Below, piece by piece: positions 11,943 through 35,939 of a DNA stretch of 64,000 bases; position 1 is the stretch's first letter; each line of letters begins with the position of its first letter. Location: contig OZ022247.1 of the NCBI GenBank assembly GCA_963978895.1, forward strand, positions 19,903,427 through 19,967,426, in the 5' to 3' direction. The DNA is from Erpobdella octoculata. Lineage: Eukaryota; Annelida; Clitellata; Hirudinida; Erpobdellidae. The notes beneath the pieces were generated by a model. The model worked only from the letters and a program-made list of their open reading frames with translations, had not been told where the DNA came from and did no database searches. A program made the translations under genes and the position numbers.

Positions 11943-12300
11943 CAGAGATGTAGTAGTTGGTACTCGTACTCGTACTCGAATACAACTTGAGTACCGTTTT
12001 CAAGTTCTTGTACTCATGCTCGTTATTCCACTCAGTACTCGTACGCGTACTCGTTATTCTACTAAATACTCGTTATTCTACTAAATACTCGTCAAAGTTG
12101 TTTCAAAACTATTTATCGGCGTTAGATAACACCTGCCTTAATGTCGTGCACAGTTGACTAGATATCTTGAGATGAAGATAACTGGTGAAGATAACTGATG
12201 ATGCCCTAACGTTTTGGCAGAATCAATCCAGTGACCTTGACAAACTGTATCACCCAGCACTTTGTGCCTTAAGTATTCCCGTCTTTAGTTTTATTTCTAA
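11943..12300 (+). mobile_element. Truncated copy of the hexamer-array hAT element
   Basis: Starts CAGAGATGTAGTAGTTGGTAC, matching the reverse complement of the right end of the element at 1394-2564. A (TACTCG)n array (about 11959-12090) follows and directly abuts a decayed transposase segment (12098-12270, plus strand) that includes DALTFWQNQSSDLDKLYHPA. Stop codons interrupt it. The other terminus was not found, so the copy is truncated or eroded. Confidence 0.75.
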
Positions 12301-12712
12301 AAATATCTTTTTGGCTTATCAATGACTGCAGTGATTGAAGATCGTCGACTCCAAGACTTTACTTATTATGAAATACAATTAGTAGTGAACATTTTTTGTG
12401 AATTTCTTGCAATTATATTAGATTGAAGATAATTTTTAGGAGCATAAAAATTAGGTGTAGCTATTTTAAAAATAGCTTTTTTTAAGAACTCAAATTTTAA
12501 GGTAACAGAAACAGTTGGTGCTTTGAATTTGAATTCATCGTAGCCATGGCATACCGACGAAGATATCTGTCCTCTCATCTGCGGATCAAGTCTTGCCTGT
12601 CTGGGAAAAGTCCTTCTCTCCAAAAATATTGTATGATTCCTGGAGAAAATTAAATAAAGCTATAATTAAGGATTATGTGTGATTACTTAATAACTGTTTC
12701 TTATTTAATAAA
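12301..12712. other. Intergenic, nothing identified
   Basis: About 400 bases of AT-rich sequence without exon, terminal repeat or convincing ORF. Confidence 0.5.
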
Positions 12713-13688
<976 letters not shown>

Positions 13689-13778
13689 ATACATAAACAC
13701 ACACACAGACACACATACATGCACATACACATACATACATACACACATACATACGCACATACATATATATATATATAG

Positions 13779-13985
13779 TTCCCGCTCGCTCACCCGCTCC
13801 GCTCCGCTCATTTTGTGACGGATTTCAAAATTTTTTTCTCTATATTTGATTCCCCTTGACTCTCAAGGTTGTGTGAAAATTTCATTACGATCGGATGAAT
13901 GGTGTAGCAATGCATAAAGGACATGAATATATATATATACATATATACATATATACATACAAACATTCATTTTTATATATATAGA
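13779..13985 (+). mobile_element. 3' part of a GCCCGGG-family repeat
   Basis: The conserved 3' block runs from TTTTGTGACGGATTTC to CTCTCAAGGTTGTGTG, ATTTCATTACGATCGGATG and GTAGCAATGCATAAAGGACA, and ends in AT-rich and CATA tails. The same block ends the complete copy at 51807-52215. The CATA-rich tail suggests a retroposed element. The class is unknown. Confidence 0.6.
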
Positions 13986-14870
13986 TTTAAAGACACTTGA
14001 AGATTTACTAAAGCTGATATCACATTTATTGGTTTGCACCTATATTCCTTCATCATTTGATTTTTCTAGTTTTCATCTAATTTAACGATTGCAACAATAA
14101 AATTAAGTTTATATTACAAGATTTAATAATTTTAGTTGATTTTTTAATTCTAATAAATTCTGTCACTTTATTATAACAAAATTTCATTTGAAACAGTATC
14201 AAAGGTTTATAATCGTTTTGGGTTTTTCAACAGCAACTTAGGCCTAGGTTAAAGATTGTTGTTAATTTTATTGAAAAAATTGATTATTTTTGAAAAAATT
14301 ATAATAAAACAATACATTTCAATAACATTAAGTTCATTTTGGTGGAGCAATGAAATTTTTAATGGATCAATTTATTGACAGTGCGCTTATGTCGCAAAGT
14401 TGTATTTATAAATTTGAATTTGGCCTAACAAACAATGTTTAAAAAGTTACTACTAATAGTATACTTACCGTCATCTCCCAATAGAGCGGCCAAACCTATT
14501 ACCTCGAAAAAACTAAAATTTGAGAACATTGTAGCAGTATACTCAGAGACAAGAATAATTTTTGATCTAATTAAAATTTTACTTGTTGAAAAGTTCAAAC
14601 AATTCATCAATACTTTAAAGATATCGGGACCTCTTTTTATCTTGGTAGTTTTTACTAAAGGTTATAATAGCTCACTCTGGTGTCAAATTTTCCATATTAC
14701 ACCCCTCCCTATAGTTATATTTACAAAAAAAAAGTGTAAACAGCGTCTCACAGACAGTTTGGATGATTTTTTCGAGAGCATATGATCATTCCAAGAACTT
14801 GTAGGTGTCATCAACATTCACATATAGAGTGACTTATACATAGATGTTTTAATAAAATGCGCACAACATT
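13986..14870. other. Intergenic, one possible minus-strand first exon
   Basis: No firm gene. On the minus strand MFSNFSFFEVIGLAALLG..DG precedes a good donor-like GTAAGT at about 14465, which could be a first exon. No following exon was found. Confidence 0.3.
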
Positions 14871-15173
14871 TATGTATGTATGTGTATGTATGTATGTATG
14901 TATGTATGTATGTATGTATGTATGTATGTATGTATGTATGTATGTATGTATGTATGTATGTATGTATGTATGTATGTATGTATGTATGTATGTATGTATG
15001 TATGTATGTATGTATGTATGTATGTATGTATGTATGTATGTATGCATGCATGCATGCATGCATGTATGTATGTATGTATGTATGTATGTATGTATGTATG
15101 TATGTATGTATGTATGTATGTATGTATGTATGTATGTATGTATGTATGTATGTATGTATGTATGTATGTATGT
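14871..15173 (+). repeat. (ATGT)n microsatellite, about 300 bp
   Basis: A nearly pure ATGT tetranucleotide array, interrupted by an ATGC block at about 15041-15063 and followed by GTGTGC/CG dinucleotides to about 15220. Frames reading CMYV or HTYI repeats are translations of the array. Confidence 0.95.
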
Positions 15174-15229
15174 GCGTGTGCGCGCGCGCGTGTGTGTGTA
15201 TGGGTGTGTGGGGTGTGTGTGTGCTTATA

Positions 15230-16308
15230 CGATTCTGACAAGCTAAAATGTCAAGATTGCTCCAGATTGAGGTTTGATGCAATGAAACAAGTTCTTCTTA
15301 ATATTTCAATCAAGAGCAAAGGTTTTACGTCAGAAAATCAATTGAATGCCATCACAAACTTAACAAATTGGTAACATTTACTTGCTTGCCTCTGCATTGC
15401 CACGCTGTTCAAGAAAAAGCCTTTATAAGGAAGTCCCAGAAACCAGATAATATCAACTTTCTTAGCGAAGATCTTCTCTGACTTCAAGGTACGAACAAAT
15501 TTTTGTGCTCTTATTTTTTTATTATTGTTTTTTGGGTTAAAGAGTAAATTGTGTTCTGGAACAAGCAAATAAAACGTCTTACTTGAATATCTTGAAAACA
15601 GGACTTTAAAGCTGGCTAATTTGTAACTTTTTTCAGCTTCAGTTTTGGTTTTGAAGTAGAGCCTGCAGCTGGAGCATGAAACAATAAATTAGCGAACACG
15701 TTTTTAGTATATTTCAAGGATAATCATGAGCATTCCAGAAATGTACTTCGCACCAAATTGTTTAGAAAACACTTTTAAGTTAAAAATGTTGTGGATGTAT
15801 TGAAATACAAACGCTATTCTAATTTCATGGCTAAATTTGAATAATGAACAGTAAATCTAATTAGATTTTTAACCGCATAATAATAGTTCGACATGTTATA
15901 ATAAATCTGTCAACTTTAAGAAAATGATATCTCTGTGGTAAGTAAAAGTTAGTAGAAAAAATTAAATTAGCAAAGTTGCAACAAATTTAAGAAAAATACA
16001 AGATTCCTGTTATAGATAATAAATTATCAAAAAAAGTATTTGTACGTGTTATAACAATTTTATTTTAGATTTTATATATTTTCAGTCTTGTCCAAGTGGT
16101 GGGGTATTCTCCTACATGAATTTAATCAAACTTTAATTAAATTTTAATTTGAGTTAGTGAGCTGTGTGTTTTTCGATCCTTTCTGAGAAATCTTTGATTC
16201 ACCGCTGTTAACAAAAACGTACATACATGACCCTTAGAATTACTTTATTTTTAATAATAAAAAATTAATATCTTAACAATTATATTATTTATTTAGCTCC
16301 AAAGAATC
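15230..16308. other. Intergenic, nothing firmly identified
   Basis: AT-rich with no exon recognised. It contains the presumed upstream region of the small secreted gene at 16309; no clear TATA motif could be assigned. Confidence 0.5.
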
Positions 16309-16839
16309 ATGAAGCTGTTCCTTCTAACTTTATTGTGTTGGTCCTATATTTGAAAATACATTTTCTTTTAATTTTCAATTAAAAACATAAAAGAAAACAT
16401 AATTTTTTTCAATTAATAAAAACAGGAATATAAAACATACAAATTGTTTGTAACTGGCTTTCAATTTTATAGCGTTTATTTATTTATTTTTTTAGGTGCA
16501 ATTGCTCTTGCAGCATCACAAGGTTTAACATTTTTAATAATTTATTTACGGCATTTTTAAATTATTATTATAAAACAATTTCTATTGATTTTTTCAGCTT
16601 ACGATTCCTATGACGATTACTCCCCAGATTATGCACCAGCGGCATACCCAGCTGGCAAAGGTTATGACAAGGGCTATGGTGGTTCAAAATATGACATCTC
16701 CTACAAAGACTTCAAGAAATACTTCGACATCAAGGCTCGTCTACTCCTCAAGCTTCAGCCGACCATTGATGAGATAGATGTAAAATATTACAACTCGAAA
16801 TATCCTGGGAAGTCCTACGACAAAGCACCAGCTTATTAG
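16309..16839 (+). CDS. Small secreted Tyr/Lys-rich protein, 3 exons, 98 residues
   Basis: Exons: 16309-16336, 16496-16522, 16598-16839. The spliced product begins MKLFLLTLLCAIALAASQ, a textbook signal peptide split over two exons, followed by an acidic Tyr-rich segment (AYDSYDDYSPDYAPAAYP), a Gly/Tyr/Lys stretch (GKGYDKGYGGSKYD), and a more ordinary part (FKKYFDIKARLLLKLQPTID). It ends in AY and a stop at 16839. Phase fixes the donor of exon 1 as GTTGGT, which is weak by usual standards but resembles other donors in this window. No family was recognised. Tyr- and Gly-rich secreted proteins often belong to secretions, cuticle or adhesive material, but that is only an analogy. An ATTAAA motif at 16952 may serve polyadenylation. 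Confidence 0.7.
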
Positions 16840-17089
16840 CCACAACTTTACTTTATCCAGGACCAGTTCCTCCTGTCTAAAAGAAATTAGATTAAATCTG
16901 AAAAAACACTTAAATAATAATATTTCAATAATTTTTTATTTTAAATATTTAATTAAAGATAAATTGAATAATTAGTTGTCATTTAAATTTTGGTGTTGCT
17001 CCGTAATGTGTTCCACATTTAAAAACATAAACTCGTGAGAAACATCTCGATAGGTCAGTAAAAAAAGTAAAAAAAAAAGTAAAGGAAAA

Positions 17090-17290
17090 AACGAGTTTTT
17101 TAACACAAACTTTAATTTCAAATACACTCGATTTAGAAATAAGAAAGATGTTCAATTTAACTTTTTTGAGACATGTATTGTCATCCAATTTAATGCTATG
17201 CTGAAAGTTTCAGCTTCCTAGCTAGTCAAAAAGCTGGTTAAATTTTACTTGCAAGATTTGCGTACAGAGAAAGCCACACACACACACACA
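17090..17290 (-). repeat. Dispersed repeat, copy 2 (inverse of 840-1060)
   Basis: Reverse-complement counterpart of the repeat at 840-1060, sharing ACGAGTTTTTTAACACA, CTTGCAAGATTTGCGTACAG and the adjoining CA dinucleotides. No coding content. Confidence 0.55.
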
Positions 17291-17481
17291 TACACACACC
17301 TAATTAAAAGTTTGTAAAAATAGTGACCTTTGATTTAAAAGGCTCACCCAATCCACTAAATAGCCGCTATGGGGTCGTACTGAATGGCCATATAGCAGTG
17401 GCGGCGATTCAGCAAAACCTTGGGGGGCGAAGATATTTTAAATTTAACCAGCAGAATCTCAAAAATCAAATATATATATAT

Positions 17482-17523
17482 ACGTAAACTAGAGTCCATT
17501 TTAAAATGGACTCTAGTTTACGT
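17482..17523. repeat. Perfect 42-bp palindrome
   Basis: The 21 bases ending ..GTCCATTTT at 17502 are followed immediately by their exact reverse complement, with no spacer. It borders a (TA)n tract on the left and an open frame on the right ([18 protein letters not shown]...) that resembles retroelement-encoded protein only loosely. Confidence 0.9.
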
Positions 17524-17632
17524 CGTAAAATTAAATATTTTGAACAGTTTATTAAAAAAGTCATTAATGCAAAGTGGTCGTTTGTTTTTAACGGAGTGTG
17601 TTTACGAGAGGGGATTTTGCCAAAGTATATTA

Positions 17633-17635
<3 letters not shown>

Positions 17636-17727
<92 letters not shown>

Positions 17728-17796
17728 ATATCTATGGTACTGATTTCACTTTTCCAATCTATTGATATCCCGTCAAGGATTTATTATTATATATAT

Positions 17797-17887
<91 letters not shown>

Positions 17888-17925
17888 TCTTGTACGCAAA
17901 CTAATATATATAATATATATATATA
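17636..17925. repeat. Two (TA)n tracts with an LTR-start fragment between them
   Basis: (TA)n at 17636-17723 and 17790-17925. Between them, 17724-17785 repeats the first 30 or so bases of the LTR at 17929 (TGTTATATCTATGGTACTGA), so it is a second, partial LTR end. Confidence 0.75.
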
Positions 17926-17928
17926 TAT

Positions 17929-19828
17929 TGTTATATCTATGGTACTGATTCCACTTTTCCCGTATATTCATACCCCGAAAACTATTATTATTAACGGATT
18001 ATATTAGAAGGTATAAGTAGCATTAACCAAGCTTTATTTATTATCGTCCAATAAACTACAAAACCATTCTTCTGGACCTGTAATACGATTTGACGAGATT
18101 ACAACACTGGTGTCTTGAAGTGGATTAAAAGAATGGTTTTAAAATCATTGGATGAGCTTTGGGAGAGTGAATTGAAAGACGAGCTGGAGAAACGTGGCCT
18201 GAGCAATACAGGTAAAAAGGACGAACCTAGGGAACGCCTCCTAGCCGCGTTAGTGAATGAAGGCTATGGGCCTGACGACGATCAATATTTATTCGATATT
18301 GACGAGGAAGCTGTGGTTAAACGGAGAAAATTTATAAAAAAATTGCTGGAGCAAGAAAGAAAACAAGCGAGAGAAAACATGGCAGCACAGGGGAAGACAG
18401 GAGAAGGAATGATTCTTGACCACGAAAACAAAGTAGCAGCAGCCGGTACGGGATTGCTGTCAGAAAACGACAACAAAGAGGAAGAAAATGGGAATGTTTC
18501 TGACATTGGTTTGCCTGAATGTAGTCTGGACGGTACGACTGTTGAGAGTTTGGTCACAGGGTTGGCTGAGGCAGTGGTGGACACGGTTCTGGACCAGCGC
18601 GTTGCTGTTGAAGAAAATGATGTGGGTTGCTGGGGCGAAACCCAGTTTGAACTGGAGTCCACCAGCTGTGTCTCAGAACATGTGACAGATGACGGTCGTA
18701 CTGACTGCACAGGTTAGTTGGGTCATGAGGAGAACAGTGAAAGGACAAGTGGTCCAGTTTTGTGTCGGAATGCCTGTTTAAATGATGCTGCCCCAGATGT
18801 TGCAGAACAGTTTGAGTGTTGCTGGACTCTGACAGATTTTGAGGAGGTCGTTGGATCCGTCGGAGATCTCGGAAGATTGCTTGATCAAGGTTGCCAGAGA
18901 TGTCCCTGTTGTAGAAAAGATTTTCGACAGTTTTGTGTTTGGTCGCGGTGGCTTGAGTGTGTGGCGATGACGCCTGTGGGGCGGCGTCTGGACAGGGTGT
19001 TTCACGGTTTTTGCATGGCGGACCGGATTTGTTCAGGGACATTGGGATAGGGATGGACTTTGAGAAAAGTAATTTTGGAATAGATGTCAGTGATGCCACC
19101 CCGGATGAATCAGCTAAGAAGGTTGCTGCCCTAGATGTTGCGGAACAACATGAAAGTACTTCTACGGATGCTAGTGCTTCAGCTCAGAACAGTTTGTTTA
19201 ATGATTTTGTGTTTTGGTGTTGGCTCGCGGGAGTAGAGCTGAAGCTTAGGACGGTCGAACAGTTTTGCATCGACGACAACCCTGTGTTTGGGGGCTGGAG
19301 GAGCGTGGAAGATCAAAAACTGACCGTGGCGTGCAGTTGCGTGGATCCGTCAGTGGCCTGGTAAGGGCTCGCTGTGATCGACAGTCGTGTGCGAAGAGAT
19401 TGGAATGTAGCGATTTGACGAGGTGTTCAAGCCCACAACGCCGAATCGAAAGATCACACAGGCTCCAGCGAGACTGAAAGAAACTGCGTCAAAAAATCAA
19501 AAGACTTGACCATGTTGTTTGCGAATTGCGGTCAAGGCCACGAGTGAAGATAAAGGTATTTTGTGTTCGTGGTCGAGTCGCATTTCTCAAAAGCGACTAT
19601 GATGTTCAGGACGTACAAAATTAAGAAGGGGGTAATCATGTAATATCGCTGATTTTACGTTCATTTTCTGATTGATAGACTTTAGAGGATTTAGAACAAT
19701 TATTATTATAAACATTATTATTATATTAAAAGGTATAAATAGACTTATCCAAGCTTCATTTATTATCATTCAATAAACTACAAAATCATTCTATTGAGCC
19801 CAGTATACGATTCGACGATATTACAATA
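17929..19828 (+). mobile_element. Non-autonomous LTR retrotransposon with SAP-domain ORF
   Basis: The 5' LTR is 17929-18106 (TGTTATATC...ATTACAACA) and the 3' LTR about 19639-19828 (TGTAATATC...ATTACAATA). They align over GTATAARTAG (a TATA-like box), AAGCTT.ATTTATTATC, CAATAAACTACAAAA and GATTYGACGA.ATTACAA. The 5' LTR is followed, after one base, by TGGTGTCTTGAAGTGG, positioned like a tRNA primer-binding site. A purine tract AATTAAGAAGGGGG (19619-19632) precedes the 3' LTR. The inside has the SAP ORF and a decayed region, but no protease, reverse transcriptase or integrase. It inserted within a (TA)n tract, so the TATAT flanks are not informative. Relics of the family are at 4343-5320 and 455-545. 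Confidence 0.75.
18115..18717 (+). CDS. LTR-element ORF with N-terminal SAP domain
   Basis: A 200-residue frame beginning just after the 5' LTR; the likely ATG is 18133 (MVLKSL). Residues 7-45 fit a SAP motif: LDELWESELKDELEKRGLS, then GKKDEPRERLLAAL. SAP helices bind DNA. A Lys/Arg/Glu-rich helix (KRRKFIKKLLEQERKQAREN) and an acidic, low-complexity tail follow. The position, where gag normally lies, suggests a gag-like protein of the retroelement rather than a host gene. The frame stops at 18717, after which homologous but frame-broken sequence continues to 19510. No nucleocapsid CCHC knuckle is seen. Confidence 0.65.
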   Translation: MKWIKRMVLKSLDELWESELKDELEKRGLSNTGKKDEPRERLLAALVNEGYGPDDDQYLFDIDEEAVVKRRKFIKKLLEQERKQARENMAAQGKTGEGMILDHENKVAAAGTGLLSENDNKEEENGNVSDIGLPECSLDGTTVESLVTGLAEAVVDTVLDQRVAVEENDVGCWGETQFELESTSCVSEHVTDDGRTDCTG

Positions 19829-19905
19829 TATATATATATATAGCGATGGCTTTTATATATATACTCTACTCTATATATACTCTACTCTATATATACTCTA
19901 GACTC

Positions 19906-19985
19906 TACTAGGAATCGAACCCACGTGTCTACGGCAACACCGCCTCGCCTAAATGCAAGCGCTCTTACCAACTGAGCCACCGACC
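19906..19985 (-). repeat. tRNA-like sequence with A and B boxes
   Basis: Minus strand: TGGCTCAGTTGGTAAGAG (A box) and GGTTCGATTCC (B box), with a 5-bp anticodon-type stem CGCTT/AGGCG around a 7-base loop and a possible long variable arm. Position 33 is C and the T stem has mismatches, so it is more likely a SINE head or tRNA pseudogene than an active tRNA. Confidence 0.45.
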
Positions 19986-20218
19986 ATCACCAAAAAATGA
20001 TGGCTAGAAGTCTCAGTCTTTCGGAGCTACTTAACATAAGACTACGACTATGATAGGCTCAGAACTCCTTACTTCGGCTCGACTCGACAGCTATAACTGC
20101 TGCCAGATAGGTAATTTTTTACGAAGTGAAACACTGCGTTGAAATGTTTCAAGAGCATACAAATAGGATGACTAACTGTCACCACAAGTAACGCAAATAT
20201 TTATATATATATATATAT

Positions 20219-21260
<1,042 letters not shown>

Positions 21261-22008
21261 TGAAGTGACGCGTGTGCCCGTGTATTTGGAAACATATTTG
21301 AGCAAGCAATTATTGTGCAAATTAAATATTTAATAATTTATCAAAATTGTTAGTCACAGTTGAAAACCCGACCCGCCAGAAAATCTGGCACGACCTGATT
21401 TTAATTTTTATTGTGTGACCCGACCCACTTGTTTTTGACCTGATCCGACCGAATTGCCCCAAATGAGAGCGTCTGCATCCAGATTCAATATCTGCTTCCA
21501 AGGTTTCTTCACCAAGGATTGATTTTGGTCTACTAGCAGGAGGAATGAACCACTCAATTGGGGGTATCCCTGTCTGTCATCTGATTAACCAGTTGGTCCA
21601 TAAAAGGAATAAAAATACAAAATGAAAATAACTTTCCTATAACTATCCTAAAGTGTTGTGCTTCGTAGGGTGTGTAACTATATAAATGTTACTGCCATAT
21701 AACAGTATAAACAAATATGCATCTGACAGTTTGAAAGCAGTGATAAATTTAAACAAAATGTATTTTTTTGGAGAAAGTGGAATGGGTACGCACGTTTTGG
21801 ACATCAAAGACTATGACACCGCCTACCCCGGTCATCAGCTTTTTGAAGAAAAAAGGGTATAATGCCTTGCGATTTTTCACAACCACCCTCGCGGTAATAA
21901 GCTACTTTGGGGAAAAAAGGTGTAGCATTAGGAGTAGTCCTTCTAAATGACACCATGAAATAATTTTGACATTGGAGAATATAAGTTAAATCAATACTAA
22001 ACCGTCAT

Positions 22009-22191
22009 TCCAACTCCGCCTCGCTAATTGCGAGCCAGTCCCAAGCCTGGAAAAAGGAGGAGGGAAATGTTAAAAGGATTAAATTATGATCCACAACACA
22101 ACAGGAAGTACTTATTTGCTTCCTACATACAGACATTTCAGTCTTAAAACACCTGGTGTAAAGGACTATAAACTATTATAAAAAAATAAAA
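22009..22191 (+). mobile_element. SINE-like retroposon with 11-bp target duplication
   Basis: About 183 bp, starting near CCAACTCCGCCT and ending GGTGTAAAGGACTATAAACT plus an A-rich tail. TAAACCGTCAT stands on both sides (21998-22008 and 22192-22202). A second copy (29081-29249, opposite strand) has the same start and its own duplication, so this is the real 5' end of the unit rather than a chance truncation. No A or B box is obvious in it. Confidence 0.8.
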
Positions 22192-22417
22192 TAAACCGTC
22201 ATCCGTACTTTCAACTTCCTAGAACCGAAACTGTGGTCAACTGTTGACAAATGTTGGCATTTAATTTTTTGACTACAATATTCCAATCAAGAATTATATA
22301 CCAACCCCCATTCAGGAGAAGACAAAATTTCCATGCAAATTCAGCTATAACAAATGGTGACCACAAAATTAATGTACTATTCTATTTGTAATCTCTTAAT
22401 ATTTATTTGTCAACGTT

Positions 22418-33250
<10,833 letters not shown>

Positions 33251-33277
33251 CGTGAGTTATATTCGATTGTTAAACTG

Positions 33278-34653
33278 CTGAAAAAATAAATAATATGTGT
33301 TAGTTTTTTCACTGCATGCCAAAAATTAATAACATTAACTGCAGTATATAATATAGTTACCACTCACAACTACGATGTAAATAGAGCTTCAAAGGTTACT
33401 ATTTACCATTTTTAAAGTCTCTAAAATTACAACTAATGGTTTTTTTACCTCAAACCTATTTTCAGCTTTTCGAGCTATTTTTATTTAAACAAGTAAGCCG
33501 TAAAAAAACAGGTTTTCAAAGGAAATATTTCACTTGTGTACATTGCTTAAATTTTATTAAATAGTTACCTTTTCAACAAAACTTTTATTAATAAAAAAAC
33601 TTGTTTGTAAAATTCAATAGATTTTTCTTAAAAATAAAATTTTCCCTAAAGTTCGTTAGGAGGTGTTATCGAGTAGCCACTTTGCATAATTAGCCAGTGA
33701 GCTAGACTCGATTATCCAATCACAGCGTTTGTTTACGTTTCGGTTTGCTCGGAGAAATTGGTATACGGTCCGACGTTTTATTCGATAACTTTTTTATTTA
33801 TTAACTTTTAGAAGCGAAAGTTACATTTTTGGATTTGATATTGAATTATCTAAAAACAAGTGTCTCAGATATTCCCAGTGCATTAGTTAAAAAAAAGTTC
33901 GAATATATCAAATAAGAGCCAAACTAGATTTTATGCAATTTTCGTCGGAAAATCGTTGTTTTTGGCTTTTTTTTTATTTGTTGAACCGAAGAAAACACAA
34001 ATATACCATTCGATTCCATTTTGTAAACCCTATCTAACAGTGTATAGCACAGCCCCAGTGCACGCAATTTATTTATTTTTTATAATTAGCTTTGCCAACC
34101 TCGAGGTTAACTTCACACGCATCGAATAGCATCTGTCATATTTACAATTTCAGCTCAGTTATATGACTTTCAAGGTTTGCAAACATTCAAGAAAGTAATC
34201 GATCAAAATCGGCGCTGAAGTTAATATAAGAAATTTAAAAATAGGCAGATGCCACTTGTGTGAAACTTTACTTACCAATGAACCAATGTCAATGTCTGTC
34301 AATTATTTTCTTGGTTGCATCATATCTTGGATATGAATAACGGCAGATTTTACGGGATTATCTAAAAAAAAACTTTTACGGTTATAAAAAAAAATCTACG
34401 GCTTATAACATTTTATAATTAATACAAATTCAAATCGCAAATAAAATATTTTTGCAGCAGCAGTACTCGCTTCGAACGATATTATTATTAAGCACTTTAT
34501 TTATTTTATTATTGGTATCCACTTTTAAGAACAAAACAAAACTAATTAAAAGAGTCTAAAACCATATATCTATGGTCTAAAACAATATCAGAGTTTTATA
34601 ATTTTTTCAATTACAAAGAGGTAGATTTTTCAAGAAACCATACTGATTACCAT
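33278..34653. promoter_or_regulatory. Upstream region of LARS2
   Basis: About 1.4 kb of AT-rich sequence before the first LARS2 exon. A CAG acceptor at 33278-33280 means a non-coding 5' exon may lie further up. No TATA or other promoter motif is convincing. Confidence 0.3.
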
Positions 34654-35490
34654 GAAAAAGATTATTATTTAAAACTAGCGGGGAACCGGCGTTGCCCGGG
34701 GTTTTTAGCGGTTTTTCTGGTCCCTATCTCTGGAACTCTCTTCCTACTTCTCTTACTAAATCTACTTCTCCTATAGTTTTCCGTAGGGGATTTAAAACTT
34801 ATTTAATTAAAAAGTTCGTGCTGAGCGCTATTGAACGATAAGAAATAGCGCTATACAAACTCAACTGATTGATTGAATGTATTGTCTCTCTCGCTCCCGT
34901 TTTCTTCTTCGCTTGTTATCCCGTTCCCCTTGCTTTCCCGGTCGCTTTCCCGCTCCCGGTCGCTTTCCCGCCCCCGGTCGCACGAAAAAGATTATTATTT
35001 AAAATTAGCGGGGGAACCGGCATTGCCCGGGGTTTTTAGAGGTTTTTCTGGTCCCTATCTCTGAAACTCTCTTCCTACTTCTCTTACTAAATCTACTTCT
35101 CTCACAGTTTTCCGTAGGGGATTTAAAACTTATTTAATTAAAAAGTTTGTGCTGAGCGCTATTGAACGATAAGAAATAGCGCTATACAAACTCAACTGAT
35201 TGATTGAATGTATTGTCTCTCTCGCTCCCGTTTTCTTCTTCGCTTGCTATCCCGTTCCCCTTGCTTTCCCGGTCCCTGTCGCTTTCCCGCTCCCGGTCGC
35301 TTTCCCGCCCCCGGTCGCACGAAAAAGATTATTATTTAAAACTAGCGGGGGAACCGGCATTGCCCGGGGTTTTTAGAGGTTTTCTGGTCCCTATCTCTGA
35401 AACGTTCTTCCTACCTCTCTTACTAAATCTACTTCTTTCACAGTTTTCCGTCGGAGATTTAAAACTGATTTATTCGATGTGTACAGGGCT
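34654..35490 (+). repeat. Tandem array of GCCCGGG-family repeats (2.5 units of about 330 bp)
   Basis: Units start GAAAAAGATTATTATTTAAA at 34654, 34984 and 35321. Each has the head CTAGCGGGG..ACCGGC.TTGCCCGGGG, a middle with AGCGCTATTGAACGATAAG, and a CCCGGTCGCTTTCCCG tail. The third is cut after about 140 bases. Copies are very alike, so the duplication is recent. Confidence 0.85.
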
Positions 35491-35939
35491 TTAATTGCAC
35501 AACTTAGTTGTTCGTGTGCGCCCGCCTTTACTAATCAGTTCCCCCCACCGGGCCCCTCCGAAAAAAATTCTGGCTGCGACCCTGGTTATAAAAAAATCAG
35601 TGATGCATTTCAGAAATTTTTCACATTCTCTGCAAAAAAGCTTATGACCGCAGAGGGGTAGTCATAAATATTTTCCAATTGATACTCTGGTGGGGGATGC
35701 ATATCCCCACTTTCCAAACCCTTCCTACTGCTTAGATATAAAAAGTAATGTGTGTGTGAGGGCATTTGCTTATAACATCCTACATTTGTCATGCTGTTAA
35801 CACTGTCAGTAAGCTATATAATGGCGGAAAATTTTTTTCCCCGTGGAAAATGCTAAATTTACGTCTCTGCAAAAATAGACCCATGTCCACCAATAAGATG
35901 TAAATTCAGCATTTTCAAGGGGAAGGCTTCTGTTAGCGT

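Noticed and set aside
14811..15374. Long HTYI and CMYV frames in ATGT/CATA tracts (also near 54400 and 57500)
   Set aside because: Tetranucleotide microsatellite read in frame; no other coding sign.
17340..17460. hAT-like end CAGTGGCGGCGATTC at 17397
   Set aside because: No matching inverted end or 8-bp duplication was found nearby.
19906..19985. Functional tRNA with long variable arm
   Set aside because: C at position 33 and a mismatched T stem; no terminator-like T run in the right place.
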